DNA of 64,000 bases from an uncultured Bacteroidia bacterium (GCA_943788195.1 CALSPH010000001.1:1064001-1128000); one strand, 5' to 3'. Shown: positions 18,477-27,352, counted from the stretch's first letter. Notes: generated by a model from the letters alone, not told the origin. A program made the numbers and translations.

Positions 18477-20336
18477 TTAATTTAAAAGAAGTTTCGATTT
18501 ATATAGATTGCCCTGAGCATCTTCAACCATAATTGAATAAATGCCAGCATTTAGTCTGCTTACATTTACCTGATTTTCAATAACAGAGCCGCCTAATACA
18601 CGTTGCCCATTCAAGTTATAGATGGTAAAACTCAATGCGTTTGAAACGCCGTTTATTTGAACCGAATTACTTGCAGGTTGTGGATAGATGCTCAATGGAT
18701 TAATATTAGTCAATTGAACCGAAGCAGTATTGTTAATAGTGATATAATCCGTTTTTATTTCATCATCGCTTCCATTGGCATTTGTTGCAGTTAACTTAAC
18801 GGTGTATTTTCCTTCGTTAGCAAATTGTAAAACAGGAAATTTAGATGTGTTATCTGTACCACTTTGAAACGTAACACCTGCAGATGGTGTGATGGTCCAA
18901 AGTCTAGATGTTGGTGTGTTACTGCTTAAATCCGTTAAGGTAATATCTGTATTTGCACGTTGAAGAACCCGGTCGGCAACAAAATCTGCTACTGGGGGAG
19001 CATTTATAATGGATACATTGATATAACCACTTTTCTTTAATTCTTCTGAACCACCTGAGTAAGTATAGGTAAGTTTAACCGTGTATGATCCTGTTTGACT
19101 AAACTCAACTTGAACCGTCTCTGAGTTTAAGGTGGTTGAGTTAACTAGGGTATAATTGGCAGGTGTAATCACCCATTTACGCGTTCCTTTTCGATTGGTT
19201 GTTTGGTCTACAATACTTACCACCTGGCTAACCGAAGCACTTGTAGGTGTTGCAGTAAACTTTACAATAGGTTTTTCAAATAGTTCGATTTTTTTGATGA
19301 TCCCATAGCGATAATCTGCAACATAGAAGGCATCTTCTTTAGCATTATAAAGGATTTTTCGAAGATCTGTAAATCGAGTTTGAGATAAAGTACCAGCTGT
19401 TGTGTCCGCAGCAAATCCATCACCCGCAAAAATAGATTTAGTACTATTTTCATATTTGGTGATTTTTGTTCTTTCGGTGATATATAGTTTACCATTAACG
19501 GAAACCACATCTTGCGGACCAACTAAACCAGAAACCACTGTAGTTACATTTTTAGTGGTTAAATTTAGACGTTTAATTTTGCCATTGTTATAATCAGCAA
19601 TAAGAATATTGTTTTGATCTTCAATACACAAACCACGTGGATAGGTAAATCTTGCGGCACCGCCAATACCATCTACGTCTCCCATGGCAGAAGCTGAACC
19701 AGCAACGGTACTAACCATTCCACCAGAGATTTTACGAATCGTATTATTGTCCTCATCAGATATATACATATCGCCATTGTTCATTATAACAATGTCATTA
19801 GGCCCATTGAATTTAGCACTTGCCAATGCACCATCTGTAGAGCCTGAATTACTACCGCTATAGGTTCCTGCAAATGTGGATAGGTCTTGTGCATTACTTG
19901 AATTTACGTAACGACTTACCTTTCGGATTAGATGATTTCCATAATCGCAAATGTATACCTCATTGGTGCCGGGGTGAACGGCAACTCCTCGTGGGTCATC
20001 CATTCTTCCAGCAATACTATTTAAATCGCTATGTCCACCAGAAAAAACAGGGTCACCTGCTCCACCAGCTCTACCTCGCAGTTTTGATCCATCAATAAGC
20101 ATTAATCTGTTCCAGTGGGTAATATAGGTTCTGCCGTTTGTGTCTAAAGCAATTCCATTTGGTAAATTAAGGTACGTGCTTCTAAGTCCTTCATTTTGCG
20201 AAGTTGTATAATTGGCATTATTATTTGCCACGTTGTCGTATGCAATTCCGGCATAATTGTAGGATAATTGAGCAGTAACCCCTTGGTTTAATGCTAGGCC
20301 TAATAGCCCTATTAAAATGTATTTTATTTTTTTCAT
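18477..20336 (-). CDS. secreted NHL-repeat / PKD-domain protein with T9SS type A sorting domain
   Basis: Exported protein of 619 aa. Signal peptide MKKIKYILIGLLGLALN, cut after VTAQ. Residues about 50-330 form NHL-type beta-propeller blades: repeats of the pattern GIALDTNGRTYI, GVAVHPGTNEVYICDYGNHLIRKV, DIVIMNNGDMYISDEDNNTIRKI, GLCIEDQNNILIADYNNGKIK. Two PKD domains follow (about 350-440 and 445-530; SQTGSYTVKLTYTY, NEGKYTVKLTATN), then a type A sorting domain (PLSIYPQPASNSVQI, IYNLNGQRVL, LNAGIYSIMV). The start codon overlaps the purC stop (ATGA), so translation is coupled to a purine gene despite the unrelated function. Role probably binding or scaffold; no enzymatic motif. Confidence 0.88.
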   Translation of the reverse strand: MKKIKYILIGLLGLALNQGVTAQLSYNYAGIAYDNVANNNANYTTSQNEGLRSTYLNLPNGIALDTNGRTYITHWNRLMLIDGSKLRGRAGGAGDPVFSGGHSDLNSIAGRMDDPRGVAVHPGTNEVYICDYGNHLIRKVSRYVNSSNAQDLSTFAGTYSGSNSGSTDGALASAKFNGPNDIVIMNNGDMYISDEDNNTIRKISGGMVSTVAGSASAMGDVDGIGGAARFTYPRGLCIEDQNNILIADYNNGKIKRLNLTTKNVTTVVSGLVGPQDVVSVNGKLYITERTKITKYENSTKSIFAGDGFAADTTAGTLSQTRFTDLRKILYNAKEDAFYVADYRYGIIKKIELFEKPIVKFTATPTSASVSQVVSIVDQTTNRKGTRKWVITPANYTLVNSTTLNSETVQVEFSQTGSYTVKLTYTYSGGSEELKKSGYINVSIINAPPVADFVADRVLQRANTDITLTDLSSNTPTSRLWTITPSAGVTFQSGTDNTSKFPVLQFANEGKYTVKLTATNANGSDDEIKTDYITINNTASVQLTNINPLSIYPQPASNSVQINGVSNALSFTIYNLNGQRVLGGSVIENQVNVSRLNAGIYSIMVEDAQGNLYKSKLLLN

Positions 20337-21292
20337 AATTCTTTTAATGCGCTTAAAATGTTTTCTTCAACTCTTTCATTAATGTCGAGATAACTACGGC
20401 CTTCAAATTTCGTTCCTACAATCGATTTATACAAGTGCGTATAGCGTTCCGAAACTTTTGTGACAAAACTGTCTGGTATATTAGGCATTTTTTGCCCATC
20501 CAAACCTTGAAAACCATGTTCTATAAGCCATTGACGCACAAATTCTTTTGAAAGTTGCTCCTGCGCCAATCCATTATCTTGCCTTTCTTGATATCCTTCT
20601 GCATAAAAATATCGTGAAGAATCCGGTGTGTGTATTTCATCCATCAAGCATAATGTTCCATCTAACATCCCAAATTCATATTTGGTGTCCACGAGAATTA
20701 ATCCTTGATCTTTGGCATGTTGGCTGCCAAAATCAAATAATTCGTGGGTTTTCTGGCACAATTCAGTCCACGTTTTTTCATTTACAATCCCATTTAATAG
20801 AATTTCTTTTGCGCTAATATCCTCATCATGTCCTTCTTCCGCTTTTGTGCTCGGAGTAATAATCGGAGTGGGTAAAGGGTCGTTTTCTTTAAGACCATCG
20901 GGTAATTTAACGCCACATAATTCTCGTTTCCCGTCTCGATAGGTACGCCAAGCATGTCCGGCTAGGTATCCGCGAATAACCATTTCAATTTTAATTGGTT
21001 CGCAAATTCTTCCAATGCTAACATGTGGATCAGGCGAAGTAATCAACCAGTTTGGTATTATATGGCTCGTCTCATTCAAAAAACGTGAAGCAATTTGATT
21101 TAGCACCTGCCCTTTATATGGAATACATCGCGGAAGAATATGGTCAAAGGCAGAAATACGATCACTGGCAACCATGACTAAATATGTGTTGTCAATGGTA
21201 TAAACATCTCGAACTTTTCCTTTGTAAAAGTTGGATTGTCCAGGAAGATTGAAAGCGGTTTGTTCTAAAACGTGCATTTTCGGTTTAATCAT
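20333..21292 (-). CDS. purC: phosphoribosylaminoimidazole-succinocarboxamide synthase
   Basis: Purine biosynthesis step 7: joins aspartate to CAIR with ATP hydrolysis, giving SAICAR. At 319 aa it belongs to the longer form of the enzyme found in yeast and many Bacteroidota. Motifs: YKGKVRDVYTI near residues 22-32, the ASDRISAFDHILP substrate loop, the MVIRGYLAGHAWRTY segment with substrate residues, EGHDEDIS and the late LVDTKYEFG and DEIHTPDSSRY signatures. Start could be Met1 (21292) or Met6 (21277). It overlaps the phoH-like gene by 8 bp and the T9SS gene by 4 bp, a three-gene minus-strand operon. Confidence 0.96.
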   Translation of the reverse strand: MIKPKMHVLEQTAFNLPGQSNFYKGKVRDVYTIDNTYLVMVASDRISAFDHILPRCIPYKGQVLNQIASRFLNETSHIIPNWLITSPDPHVSIGRICEPIKIEMVIRGYLAGHAWRTYRDGKRELCGVKLPDGLKENDPLPTPIITPSTKAEEGHDEDISAKEILLNGIVNEKTWTELCQKTHELFDFGSQHAKDQGLILVDTKYEFGMLDGTLCLMDEIHTPDSSRYFYAEGYQERQDNGLAQEQLSKEFVRQWLIEHGFQGLDGQKMPNIPDSFVTKVSERYTHLYKSIVGTKFEGRSYLDINERVEENILSALKEL

Positions 21293-22262
21293 TTGAATCA
21301 GTTATAGTTTGGTAGGCTTTGATGATTGACTTAACAAGTTTATGTCGAACAACGTCTTCAATGGTCAACTTAATCCATGCTATGCCCTTGATATCTCGTA
21401 ATATCTTTGAAGCTTCAACTAAGCCAGAATTGCTTTTTCTTGGCAAGTCAATCTGCGAAAGGTCTCCCGTTATTATCATTTTGGCAGAAGGCCCCATGCG
21501 GGTTAAAAACATTTTTAATTGAGCCGTTGTACTATTTTGAGCCTCATCAAGAATTACATAGCAATTGTCTAAGGTTCTCCCTCGCATAAAAGCCATTGGG
21601 GCAATTTCAATCACACCAGATTCAAGATATGCTTTAAGCTTTTCAGAAGGAATCATATCCTCTAAACCATCATATAAGGGACGCAGATAAGGATCAATTT
21701 TTTCCTTTAAATCTCCTGGGAGGAATCCCAAACTTTCACCTGCTTCTACAGCAGGTCTAGTCAAAATAATACGTTTCACTTCCTTATTTCTCAAAGCACG
21801 TACGGCAAGGGCCACAGCGGTATATGTTTTACCTGTTCCTGCAGGTCCATGAGCGAAAATAATGTCATTCTTGTCTACGGCTTTCACAAAACTAACTTGG
21901 TTTTCAGTTCTTGCTCGTATCACTTTGGCATTATTGCCATAAAGTATGATGTTATTTAGTTTACCGTTCTCCTCATTCGTGCTGTTTGGATTAAAAACCT
22001 TTTTTTCAAGATCTCCTTCAAAGATTTTTTCCAACACATCTTCATTAATATCAAGTCTGCGTGAGGCATACTCCAATAATTTGTCAAACTTGGATGAAAA
22101 AGCCATTATCTCGCTTTCGTCACCTATGAGCTTTAGTTCACTTCCTCTTGCAACTATCTTCAGTTTCGGGAAGCGTTTTTTAATGAAATTAATATTGCTG
22201 TTATTCACCCCAAAGAGAAATTGGGGGTTCACATTTTCTACGGTAATCAGTTTTTCTAACAA
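21285..22262 (-). CDS. PhoH-family ATPase (PhoH-like / YbeZ type)
   Basis: Cytoplasmic P-loop protein of 325 aa related to YbeZ, implicated in RNA and ribosome metabolism alongside YbeY. An N-terminal KH-like region (about 1-110) is followed by the PhoH domain: Walker A GPAGTGKTYTAVALAVRAL near 140, RPAVEAGESLGFLPGD, Walker B ILDEAQNST near 239, and the sensor-like MIITGDLSQIDLPR. The only initiation codon that gives the family-like MLEKLITVE start is TTG at 22262; no ATG is available before the domain. The partner ybeY gene is not in the window. First gene of the operon with purC and the NHL/PKD protein; divergent from the 22325 gene. Confidence 0.88.
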   Translation of the reverse strand: MLEKLITVENVNPQFLFGVNNSNINFIKKRFPKLKIVARGSELKLIGDESEIMAFSSKFDKLLEYASRRLDINEDVLEKIFEGDLEKKVFNPNSTNEENGKLNNIILYGNNAKVIRARTENQVSFVKAVDKNDIIFAHGPAGTGKTYTAVALAVRALRNKEVKRIILTRPAVEAGESLGFLPGDLKEKIDPYLRPLYDGLEDMIPSEKLKAYLESGVIEIAPMAFMRGRTLDNCYVILDEAQNSTTAQLKMFLTRMGPSAKMIITGDLSQIDLPRKSNSGLVEASKILRDIKGIAWIKLTIEDVVRHKLVKSIIKAYQTITDSND

Positions 22263-22289
22263 TCAGCCTCTTTTATTAGTTAACAATAA

Positions 22290-22297
22290 TATATTTG
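22290..22297 (+). promoter_or_regulatory. -7 element of the 22325 gene
   Basis: TATATTTG, exact TAnnTTTG, 27 bases before the TTG start chosen at 22325. It overlaps the TTG at 22295 that opens the longest frame. No -33 TTG at normal spacing. Confidence 0.45.
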
Positions 22298-22324
22298 TGC
22301 AACGAAAATAACGTAATTTTCTCC

Positions 22325-23071
22325 TTGAAAAAAGTCGCCCTTTTATCCGATTATGGGAATTCCTCCTTTGAGCTTATTCATTTGAAATCCAGCTTGTTAA
22401 GTGTGTCTGATCGTTTTGAAAATGTTGATTTAACGCATGAAGTAAGGCCATTTGATATTATGGAGGCCTATTTTTTTATTAACATGCTTTGGACAAAATT
22501 TGATGAGGGGACTTGCTTTGCCTTGCTAGTGGGCACTTCAATAAGCAGAAATAAAGGGTATATCCTTGCAAAATGTCAAGAAAGATATTTCATGGCTCCT
22601 GATAACGGCTTATTACCTATGTTCTTGCCTTTGAAGGAAACCGACTACAAAATTGTAGAAGAAGGAATGGATTTGGCCCAAGTTCTATCGAACATTTCTG
22701 GAGATAACCAATGGTTCAATCAATTAAATGATCCACTTGAAATGATTCAGCGTATTGCTGAAAGTCCGCAGTATGACGATAAGCTGATTAAAGGGGCAAT
22801 AATACATGTAGATCGTTTCGGCAATTTATATACAAACATTAGTGAGGCGCTCTTTAAATCACAAGTAGATAAAGGTGCATACTCAATACGGATTAAACGA
22901 GATGAGCAAATAAGAAAGGTGTCCGAGCGAATTAGCGATGTTCAAGATGGAGATATTCTAGCCTTTTTTGACAGTACACGAACTCATCTTGTTATTGGTG
23001 TAAATAAAGGCAACGCGAGTAGATTGTTGGGGTTAGATCGAGGCAAATATATATTTATCGAAAAAGAATGA
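22325..23071 (+). CDS. SAM hydroxide adenosyltransferase (DUF62)-like protein, divergent active site
   Basis: Family members hydrolyse S-adenosylmethionine to adenosine and methionine. This 248-aa protein shows the fold's landmarks: VALLSDYGNSSFELIHLK at the start (usually LTDFG), VDLTHEVRPFDIMEAYF, FMAPDNGLLPMF, and IIHVDRFGNLYTNI near 165-180. Two conserved catalytic segments are changed: the usual VVDPGVG is ALLVGTS, losing the Asp, and the TFHGRDIF His segment is not recognisable; an Arg is retained just after GTS. Comparable divergence may be a Bacteroidota subfamily trait (from memory, not checked). Start is TTG at 22325, because the upstream TTG at 22295 lies in the -7 element. The stop overlaps the next gene (ATGA). 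Confidence 0.75.
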   Translation: MKKVALLSDYGNSSFELIHLKSSLLSVSDRFENVDLTHEVRPFDIMEAYFFINMLWTKFDEGTCFALLVGTSISRNKGYILAKCQERYFMAPDNGLLPMFLPLKETDYKIVEEGMDLAQVLSNISGDNQWFNQLNDPLEMIQRIAESPQYDDKLIKGAIIHVDRFGNLYTNISEALFKSQVDKGAYSIRIKRDEQIRKVSERISDVQDGDILAFFDSTRTHLVIGVNKGNASRLLGLDRGKYIFIEKE

Positions 23072-23361
23072 TAGCAAGATTGGTTAAAATGACTTTTGTA
23101 CCTGAACAGGTTAGTGATTTCATGGATATGTTTAACCAGAGAAAGCAGCACATTCGAAACTTTGAGGGTTGTACCCATCTGCAACTATTGATGGATCAAA
23201 ACGAAACGAATGTGATTTATACCTATAGTGTTTGGCAAAGCGATGAGGCCTTAGATGCGTATAGGTCGAGCGAATTGTTTGCAGAAACTTGGAAACAAAC
23301 CAAGACTTATTTTCTTGCAAAAGCCGAAGCGATGAGCCTTAATGAATTGCAAAATGTATAA
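23068..23361 (+). CDS. antibiotic biosynthesis monooxygenase (ABM)-domain protein
   Basis: A 97-aa dimeric alpha/beta barrel-like protein. Family features: MIARLVKMTFVPEQVSDFMDMF at the start, the NFEGCTHLQLLMD strand, and the YTYSVWQSDEALDAYRSSELFAETW helix-strand signature found in ABM-domain proteins such as heme- or quinol-handling monooxygenases and sugar-mutarotase-like relatives. No haem His or flavin motif stands out. It overlaps the SAM-hydrolase-like gene by 4 bp (ATGA), so the two are cotranslated; a shared function is not evident. Specific substrate unknown. Confidence 0.8.
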   Translation: MIARLVKMTFVPEQVSDFMDMFNQRKQHIRNFEGCTHLQLLMDQNETNVIYTYSVWQSDEALDAYRSSELFAETWKQTKTYFLAKAEAMSLNELQNV

Positions 23362-23366
23362 AAGTC

Positions 23367-23400
23367 TTGAATAATTATATCAAAACAGGTTTTAGTTTCG
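23367..23400 (+). promoter_or_regulatory. possible promoter of the 23416 gene
   Basis: TTG at 23367-23369, a 23-base spacer and TAGTTTCG at 23393-23400 (one mismatch from TAnnTTTG), 15 bases before the ATG at 23416. Confidence 0.35.
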
Positions 23401-23415
23401 TTCAATAATAAATCA

Positions 23416-25674
23416 ATGAAAAAACACATTCAATGGATATGTATCGCTTTTTTAACCTTTGGGGTTGTTTCGCTTCATGCACAGAACAAGCATTACACCA
23501 AAGCGAAGGAATGCTATGAAGACGGAAAGTATGAAAAAGCATTTAGACGAATTGAAAAAGCGAAACAGGATAAAAATCAAACGAAAGATCCGCAAACCTA
23601 TTTATTAGAATCAAAAATATTGTTGGGTCTAAATAACCTCAATCCCCAAGAACAAACAAAAAAAGATGCCGTAAAAGCAGCTATCAAAGCAAAGATAAAG
23701 GCGGATAATGATCAGTTTGTACGAGATAATCAAGCCCATTATGATTTAATCTCGCAGATTAACATAGATGAGGCCTTAAATTTTTACCATAACAAACGGT
23801 ATAGTAAAGCAATCGTTTTATTTAAACGCAGTTTAGAGTTGGGTGAAGATAGTTTCGCCCTATACATGTTGGCGAAATCATATTTACTTAATAAGTCCAA
23901 TCGTAACGCTTTGCCACTATTAGATGAATTGGTGAATAAGCAATATGCTAACTTTCAGAATAACAATGAGCGCCCAGATTTTATGGCGGATGCGTTTAAC
24001 ATTTATACCGGAACCTTATTTCAAAAACAGCTTTATGACTCTGCAGAGTTTTATCTGTATATGGGCTTGGAAATGTTTCCAACGGATCAAGCAATGTTGA
24101 TGAGACAAAAGAACGTATGGTACAGCAGGTTGGGCCAAATTCCATTGAGTTATACGCTCTTTGATTTTTTAGATAAAGCCACCCAAACGTATCGGTTTGA
24201 TTCGGTTTTTACCTTTAAAAAGAACGGAGTTTATCTCATGTTTATTAGCAATAATATAAAAAACGGGAATAAAGTAGCTGCGGACTCATGGTTGCAAAAA
24301 ATATTGATTGAGAAAATGGATTTGGCCTTAATGAATCCTACTGATCAACAGAAGAAACAAGACTTTTTTCTGGAAAAGGATTCAGCTATTATATACGAGA
24401 AAATGTTGTTCTATTTCGGTAATTTCAAAGAAGTAGAAGTCCAAAAGGTTTTATTCAATAAATATAAAAATGCTAAATTTAGTAGCTCATCTGCATTGGC
24501 ATTAAAACATCTAGAAGGTCTATTCCCTGCAGAAATTGTATCATCTCTATACAAAGATGAGATACAATCAACTAAAAGTAAGCCTCTTGTAAAACAACGC
24601 TACATATGGTATCAAGAATTGAAAAGTAAAGGGGCTAAAAAGCCTTCGGATTATGAGGCATTACTGGCAATTAACAAGGAAATTAGGACTTCGGCAAATT
24701 CAGCTATAATGAAAAAGGATTATGCGGACTTACTATCTGAATATTGGAAGCAATCAGTTGAGCTAGAAGATTTCTGGAAAGCATTTGAACTAGGCGAAAT
24801 TGCCGATAGAGAAAACGTAGAATCCAGATCAGACCTATGGAAGTATACCATTCAAGCAGATTTTAAAGTGAATTATTTTGGCTCTCGTGTCTTACTTAAG
24901 ACTCCGGCTTCTGCACCATATGGTTACAGCTGGAATGGTTCAACAGAGAACTGCAACCCGGGTTTTTTACCTGATAGCATCTTAAAGAAAGTGTCCAAAC
25001 GAATCAACTACTTCAGACGAGAGGCCCACCTAACTAACCCAATCGGTTTAATGGAGAATTATAACCGTGCTTGTCAATGGGCAGCTTTGTTTTATACGGC
25101 AAATAATAATTTAACACATAAATTAAGTCCCGATTTAACATGTTATACGCGAGGTGGAGCACAAGCTGCAAGGTTGGGTTTACTTACACAAGGCGTGCAT
25201 ACTTCCATTGCGGTGACGGAGTTTATGAATGACAATAATCCAAGCGCTGGAAACAGAAGATGGTTGCTTTACCCACCAACCCAATTTATGGGTTTTGGTT
25301 GCACCGACAACCAAAGTGTCTTGCAATGCGTTGAGGAAAAAATGACTTGGGATACAAGCACATACATCAATAAAGGAGTTGCATGGCCACCGGAAGGGTA
25401 TAGTCCAAGCATATTTGCATTTAAATATTGGTCCTATTCAGGGTATCAAGATTTTACCAATGCGAGTATTAGCATGACCCATATAGAATCTGGCGAAGTG
25501 ATGCCCTGCAGAATTCAAGAAATTAAAAATGGATATGGAATGCCATGTTTGGTTTGGCAGCCAAAAGATTTGATTCGAAAAAGTAATAGGGATGCATCAT
25601 ATCGGGTTATCATTACGTTGAAAAATAGTAAGACGATCAGTTACATAGTGCATTTAGTTAAAGTGGAATTATGA
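23416..25674 (+). CDS. secreted TPR protein with C-terminal CAP/SCP-like domain
   Basis: Exported protein of 752 aa with signal peptide ending LHAQ. Residues about 25-480 are helical and contain TPR-like units (AKECYEDGKYEKAFRRIEKA; NFYHNKRYSKAIVLFKRSLELGED; AEFYLYMGLEMFPTDQAML). The C-terminal part from about 530 looks like a CAP/SCP domain: YNRACQWAALFYTANNNLTH (the N..Aq..A..na.LsH helix), GVHTSIAVTEFMND, SAGNRRWLLYPPTQFMGFG. Several cysteines (NCNPG, CQW, CYTRG, GCT, QCVEE) may form disulfides. CAP-domain proteins often act extracellularly, but the activity here cannot be stated. The stop overlaps the next lipoprotein gene by 4 bp, suggesting the two products act together. Confidence 0.65.
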   Translation: MKKHIQWICIAFLTFGVVSLHAQNKHYTKAKECYEDGKYEKAFRRIEKAKQDKNQTKDPQTYLLESKILLGLNNLNPQEQTKKDAVKAAIKAKIKADNDQFVRDNQAHYDLISQINIDEALNFYHNKRYSKAIVLFKRSLELGEDSFALYMLAKSYLLNKSNRNALPLLDELVNKQYANFQNNNERPDFMADAFNIYTGTLFQKQLYDSAEFYLYMGLEMFPTDQAMLMRQKNVWYSRLGQIPLSYTLFDFLDKATQTYRFDSVFTFKKNGVYLMFISNNIKNGNKVAADSWLQKILIEKMDLALMNPTDQQKKQDFFLEKDSAIIYEKMLFYFGNFKEVEVQKVLFNKYKNAKFSSSSALALKHLEGLFPAEIVSSLYKDEIQSTKSKPLVKQRYIWYQELKSKGAKKPSDYEALLAINKEIRTSANSAIMKKDYADLLSEYWKQSVELEDFWKAFELGEIADRENVESRSDLWKYTIQADFKVNYFGSRVLLKTPASAPYGYSWNGSTENCNPGFLPDSILKKVSKRINYFRREAHLTNPIGLMENYNRACQWAALFYTANNNLTHKLSPDLTCYTRGGAQAARLGLLTQGVHTSIAVTEFMNDNNPSAGNRRWLLYPPTQFMGFGCTDNQSVLQCVEEKMTWDTSTYINKGVAWPPEGYSPSIFAFKYWSYSGYQDFTNASISMTHIESGEVMPCRIQEIKNGYGMPCLVWQPKDLIRKSNRDASYRVIITLKNSKTISYIVHLVKVEL

Positions 25675-26156
25675 AAAATGGAATAATCATAACCTTGTTG
25701 GTTATATTAATGGGGTGTCAACAAAATGAGCCGAACTATGCGCACATCATTCTAGAAGAGCAGGGAGATCGATATGCACCTCAATTAGACATTCTTGTGC
25801 AGGCAAACACATTAAGCATTCAGATTAAGTTAGATGGCACTTCGGTGTATGATACCAGCCATATCTTAACACCTGAAGAGACTAACCAATTGTATCAAGA
25901 GTTAAAAGAAAATGGGGTTAAAATTTACAACCATGAAACCCCAGAGTGGAAAACCCGGAACACAACTATATTTAAGGATAGCCAATTACTAAAAGCCTCA
26001 CAATTGGCCATCAAGTTAAATGCCTATGACGGACAATATCATACCGTATATCGGTCTTATGTTGAGGCGGCAGATGAAGCTTCAGAAGAGTCCAATTATA
26101 CCGATGCTCAAATCTTGAATGAAGCTGAGTTGTTAGATTCATTAAAGGCAGACTAG
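25671..26156 (+). CDS. small lipoprotein of unknown function, coupled to the CAP-domain gene
   Basis: A 161-aa protein with signal peptide MKNGIIITLLVILMGC; the lipobox LMGC places the acylated cysteine at residue 16. The mature part has two beta-rich halves (ISIQIKLDGTSVYDTSH; YHTVYRSYVEAADEA) and an acidic C-terminus. I do not recognise a family. The ATGA overlap with the 752-aa TPR/CAP protein is the main clue: a membrane-anchored partner or accessory of that protein is a reasonable inference. A 134-base gap with a promoter separates it from the OmpH genes. Confidence 0.6.
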   Translation: MKNGIIITLLVILMGCQQNEPNYAHIILEEQGDRYAPQLDILVQANTLSIQIKLDGTSVYDTSHILTPEETNQLYQELKENGVKIYNHETPEWKTRNTTIFKDSQLLKASQLAIKLNAYDGQYHTVYRSYVEAADEASEESNYTDAQILNEAELLDSLKAD

Positions 26157-26252
26157 GTGTTTGATAGAGGAAATATGTTATTTCATAGAAGATTATATAA
26201 TCATTCCTTTAGAATTTGCTCAATTTATAAAGAATGGTATGGCATTTGTCCT

Positions 26253-26260
26253 TACATTTG
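26253..26260 (+). promoter_or_regulatory. -7 element of the ompH-ompH-murI operon
   Basis: TACATTTG, exact TAnnTTTG, 30 bases before the ATG at 26291. It lies downstream of the ATG at 26234, which is therefore unlikely to be the start. Confidence 0.45.
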
Positions 26261-26290
26261 CAGCCAATCATTAAAATAAACCTGGTGATT

Positions 26291-26821
26291 ATGAAAAAAA
26301 TATTAATACCGATTATCGCAGCTCTGTGCACTTTGCCAAGTGTTGTAAGCGCTCAAAAATTCGCCTATGTAGATACCGATTACATTTTAGGTAAGATGCC
26401 TGAATATAATTCTGCACAAAAAAAGATCGAAGATCTCAGCAGTCAGTGGCAAACAGAAATTGATGAAATGTACGCCAGTGTAGATAGGATGTATAAAGAT
26501 TATATTGCAGAAGAACCGTTACTTACCCCAGTCCAAAAGAAAACTAGGGAACAAGCCATTGTTGACAAAGAAAATGCAGCTAAAAAGTTGCAACAAGATC
26601 GATTTGGCGTAGATGGGGATTTATTTAAAAAACGACAAGAATTGATAAAACCAATCCAAGACAAAGTATTTGAAGCGGTTAAATCCGTGGCAAAAGACAA
26701 TGCCTTGGATTTTATTTTCGACAAGGCAAGTGGCGTTGTGATGTTGTATAGCAATCCAAGGTATGATCGAAGTGATGAAGTATTAGAGGAGTTGGGGGTT
26801 GCATTAAAAGATGAAGATTAA
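26291..26821 (+). CDS. OmpH/Skp-family periplasmic chaperone, copy 1
   Basis: Periplasmic holdase that escorts unfolded outer-membrane proteins to the BAM machinery. 176 aa from the ATG at 26291: signal peptide cut after VSAQ, then the family opening KFAYVDTDYILGKMPEYNSAQKK, a long charged helical arm (about 60-130, coiled-coil-like), and the closing beta segment LDFIFDKASGVVMLYSNP. The longest frame starts at 26234, upstream of the promoter, and would spoil the signal peptide. Tandem with a second copy 2 bases downstream, an arrangement common in Bacteroidota (often next to bamA, which is absent here). Confidence 0.9.
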   Translation: MKKILIPIIAALCTLPSVVSAQKFAYVDTDYILGKMPEYNSAQKKIEDLSSQWQTEIDEMYASVDRMYKDYIAEEPLLTPVQKKTREQAIVDKENAAKKLQQDRFGVDGDLFKKRQELIKPIQDKVFEAVKSVAKDNALDFIFDKASGVVMLYSNPRYDRSDEVLEELGVALKDED

Positions 26822-26823
26822 TA

Positions 26824-27348
26824 ATGAATAACAATAAATACATGAAAAAAATAATATTGATTGCAGTGGTTTTATTGACTGCAGGAATGAGTACCGCTCA
26901 AACTAGAACAGCCACTAAAGTGGGTTATGTCGATTTTGCCTTACTAAGAGATACACTGCCTGCAACAGATACATTTGAATATGAGATTCAATTGGCTACA
27001 TATCAATTTCAGAAAGACATAGGTGAAATGCAGTTAAAATTGCAACGTTTGCAAGCTGAATTAGATACCACATCTTACAAGCCTTTTATTGCATATTTAC
27101 AAAAAGACATTGCCACGACACAGCAAAAAATGCAGGAAACCTATCAGCAAGCAGAATATGTTATCGGCCAATTGCAGCAGCAAGCGGTAGCTGAACTCAA
27201 TCAGCGGATTAGTATTGGAGTGAACCGGGTAGCCAAGGCCAGAAACTATACCATTGTATTGGATTCATCCAGTGGAACCATTGTGTATGGATTGCCCCAA
27301 GATGATCTAACCAAAGCGGTAGCTGCTGCTTTAAAGATTAGAATTTAA
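26824..27348 (+). CDS. OmpH/Skp-family periplasmic chaperone, copy 2
   Basis: Second, more diverged OmpH-like chaperone, 174 aa. Signal peptide ends STAQ; the start may be Met7 (26842), giving the more typical MKKIILIAVV. The core begins KVGYVDFALLRDTLPATD, has a Gln-rich helical arm with heptad-like spacing (about 55-115) and ends with the family strand YTIVLDSSSGTIVYG. Starts 2 bases after copy 1 and ends 4 bases before murI, so the three are one transcript. The two copies are too different to be a recent duplication and may differ in client range. Confidence 0.88.
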   Translation: MNNNKYMKKIILIAVVLLTAGMSTAQTRTATKVGYVDFALLRDTLPATDTFEYEIQLATYQFQKDIGEMQLKLQRLQAELDTTSYKPFIAYLQKDIATTQQKMQETYQQAEYVIGQLQQQAVAELNQRISIGVNRVAKARNYTIVLDSSSGTIVYGLPQDDLTKAVAAALKIRI

Positions 27349-27352
27349 TTAC

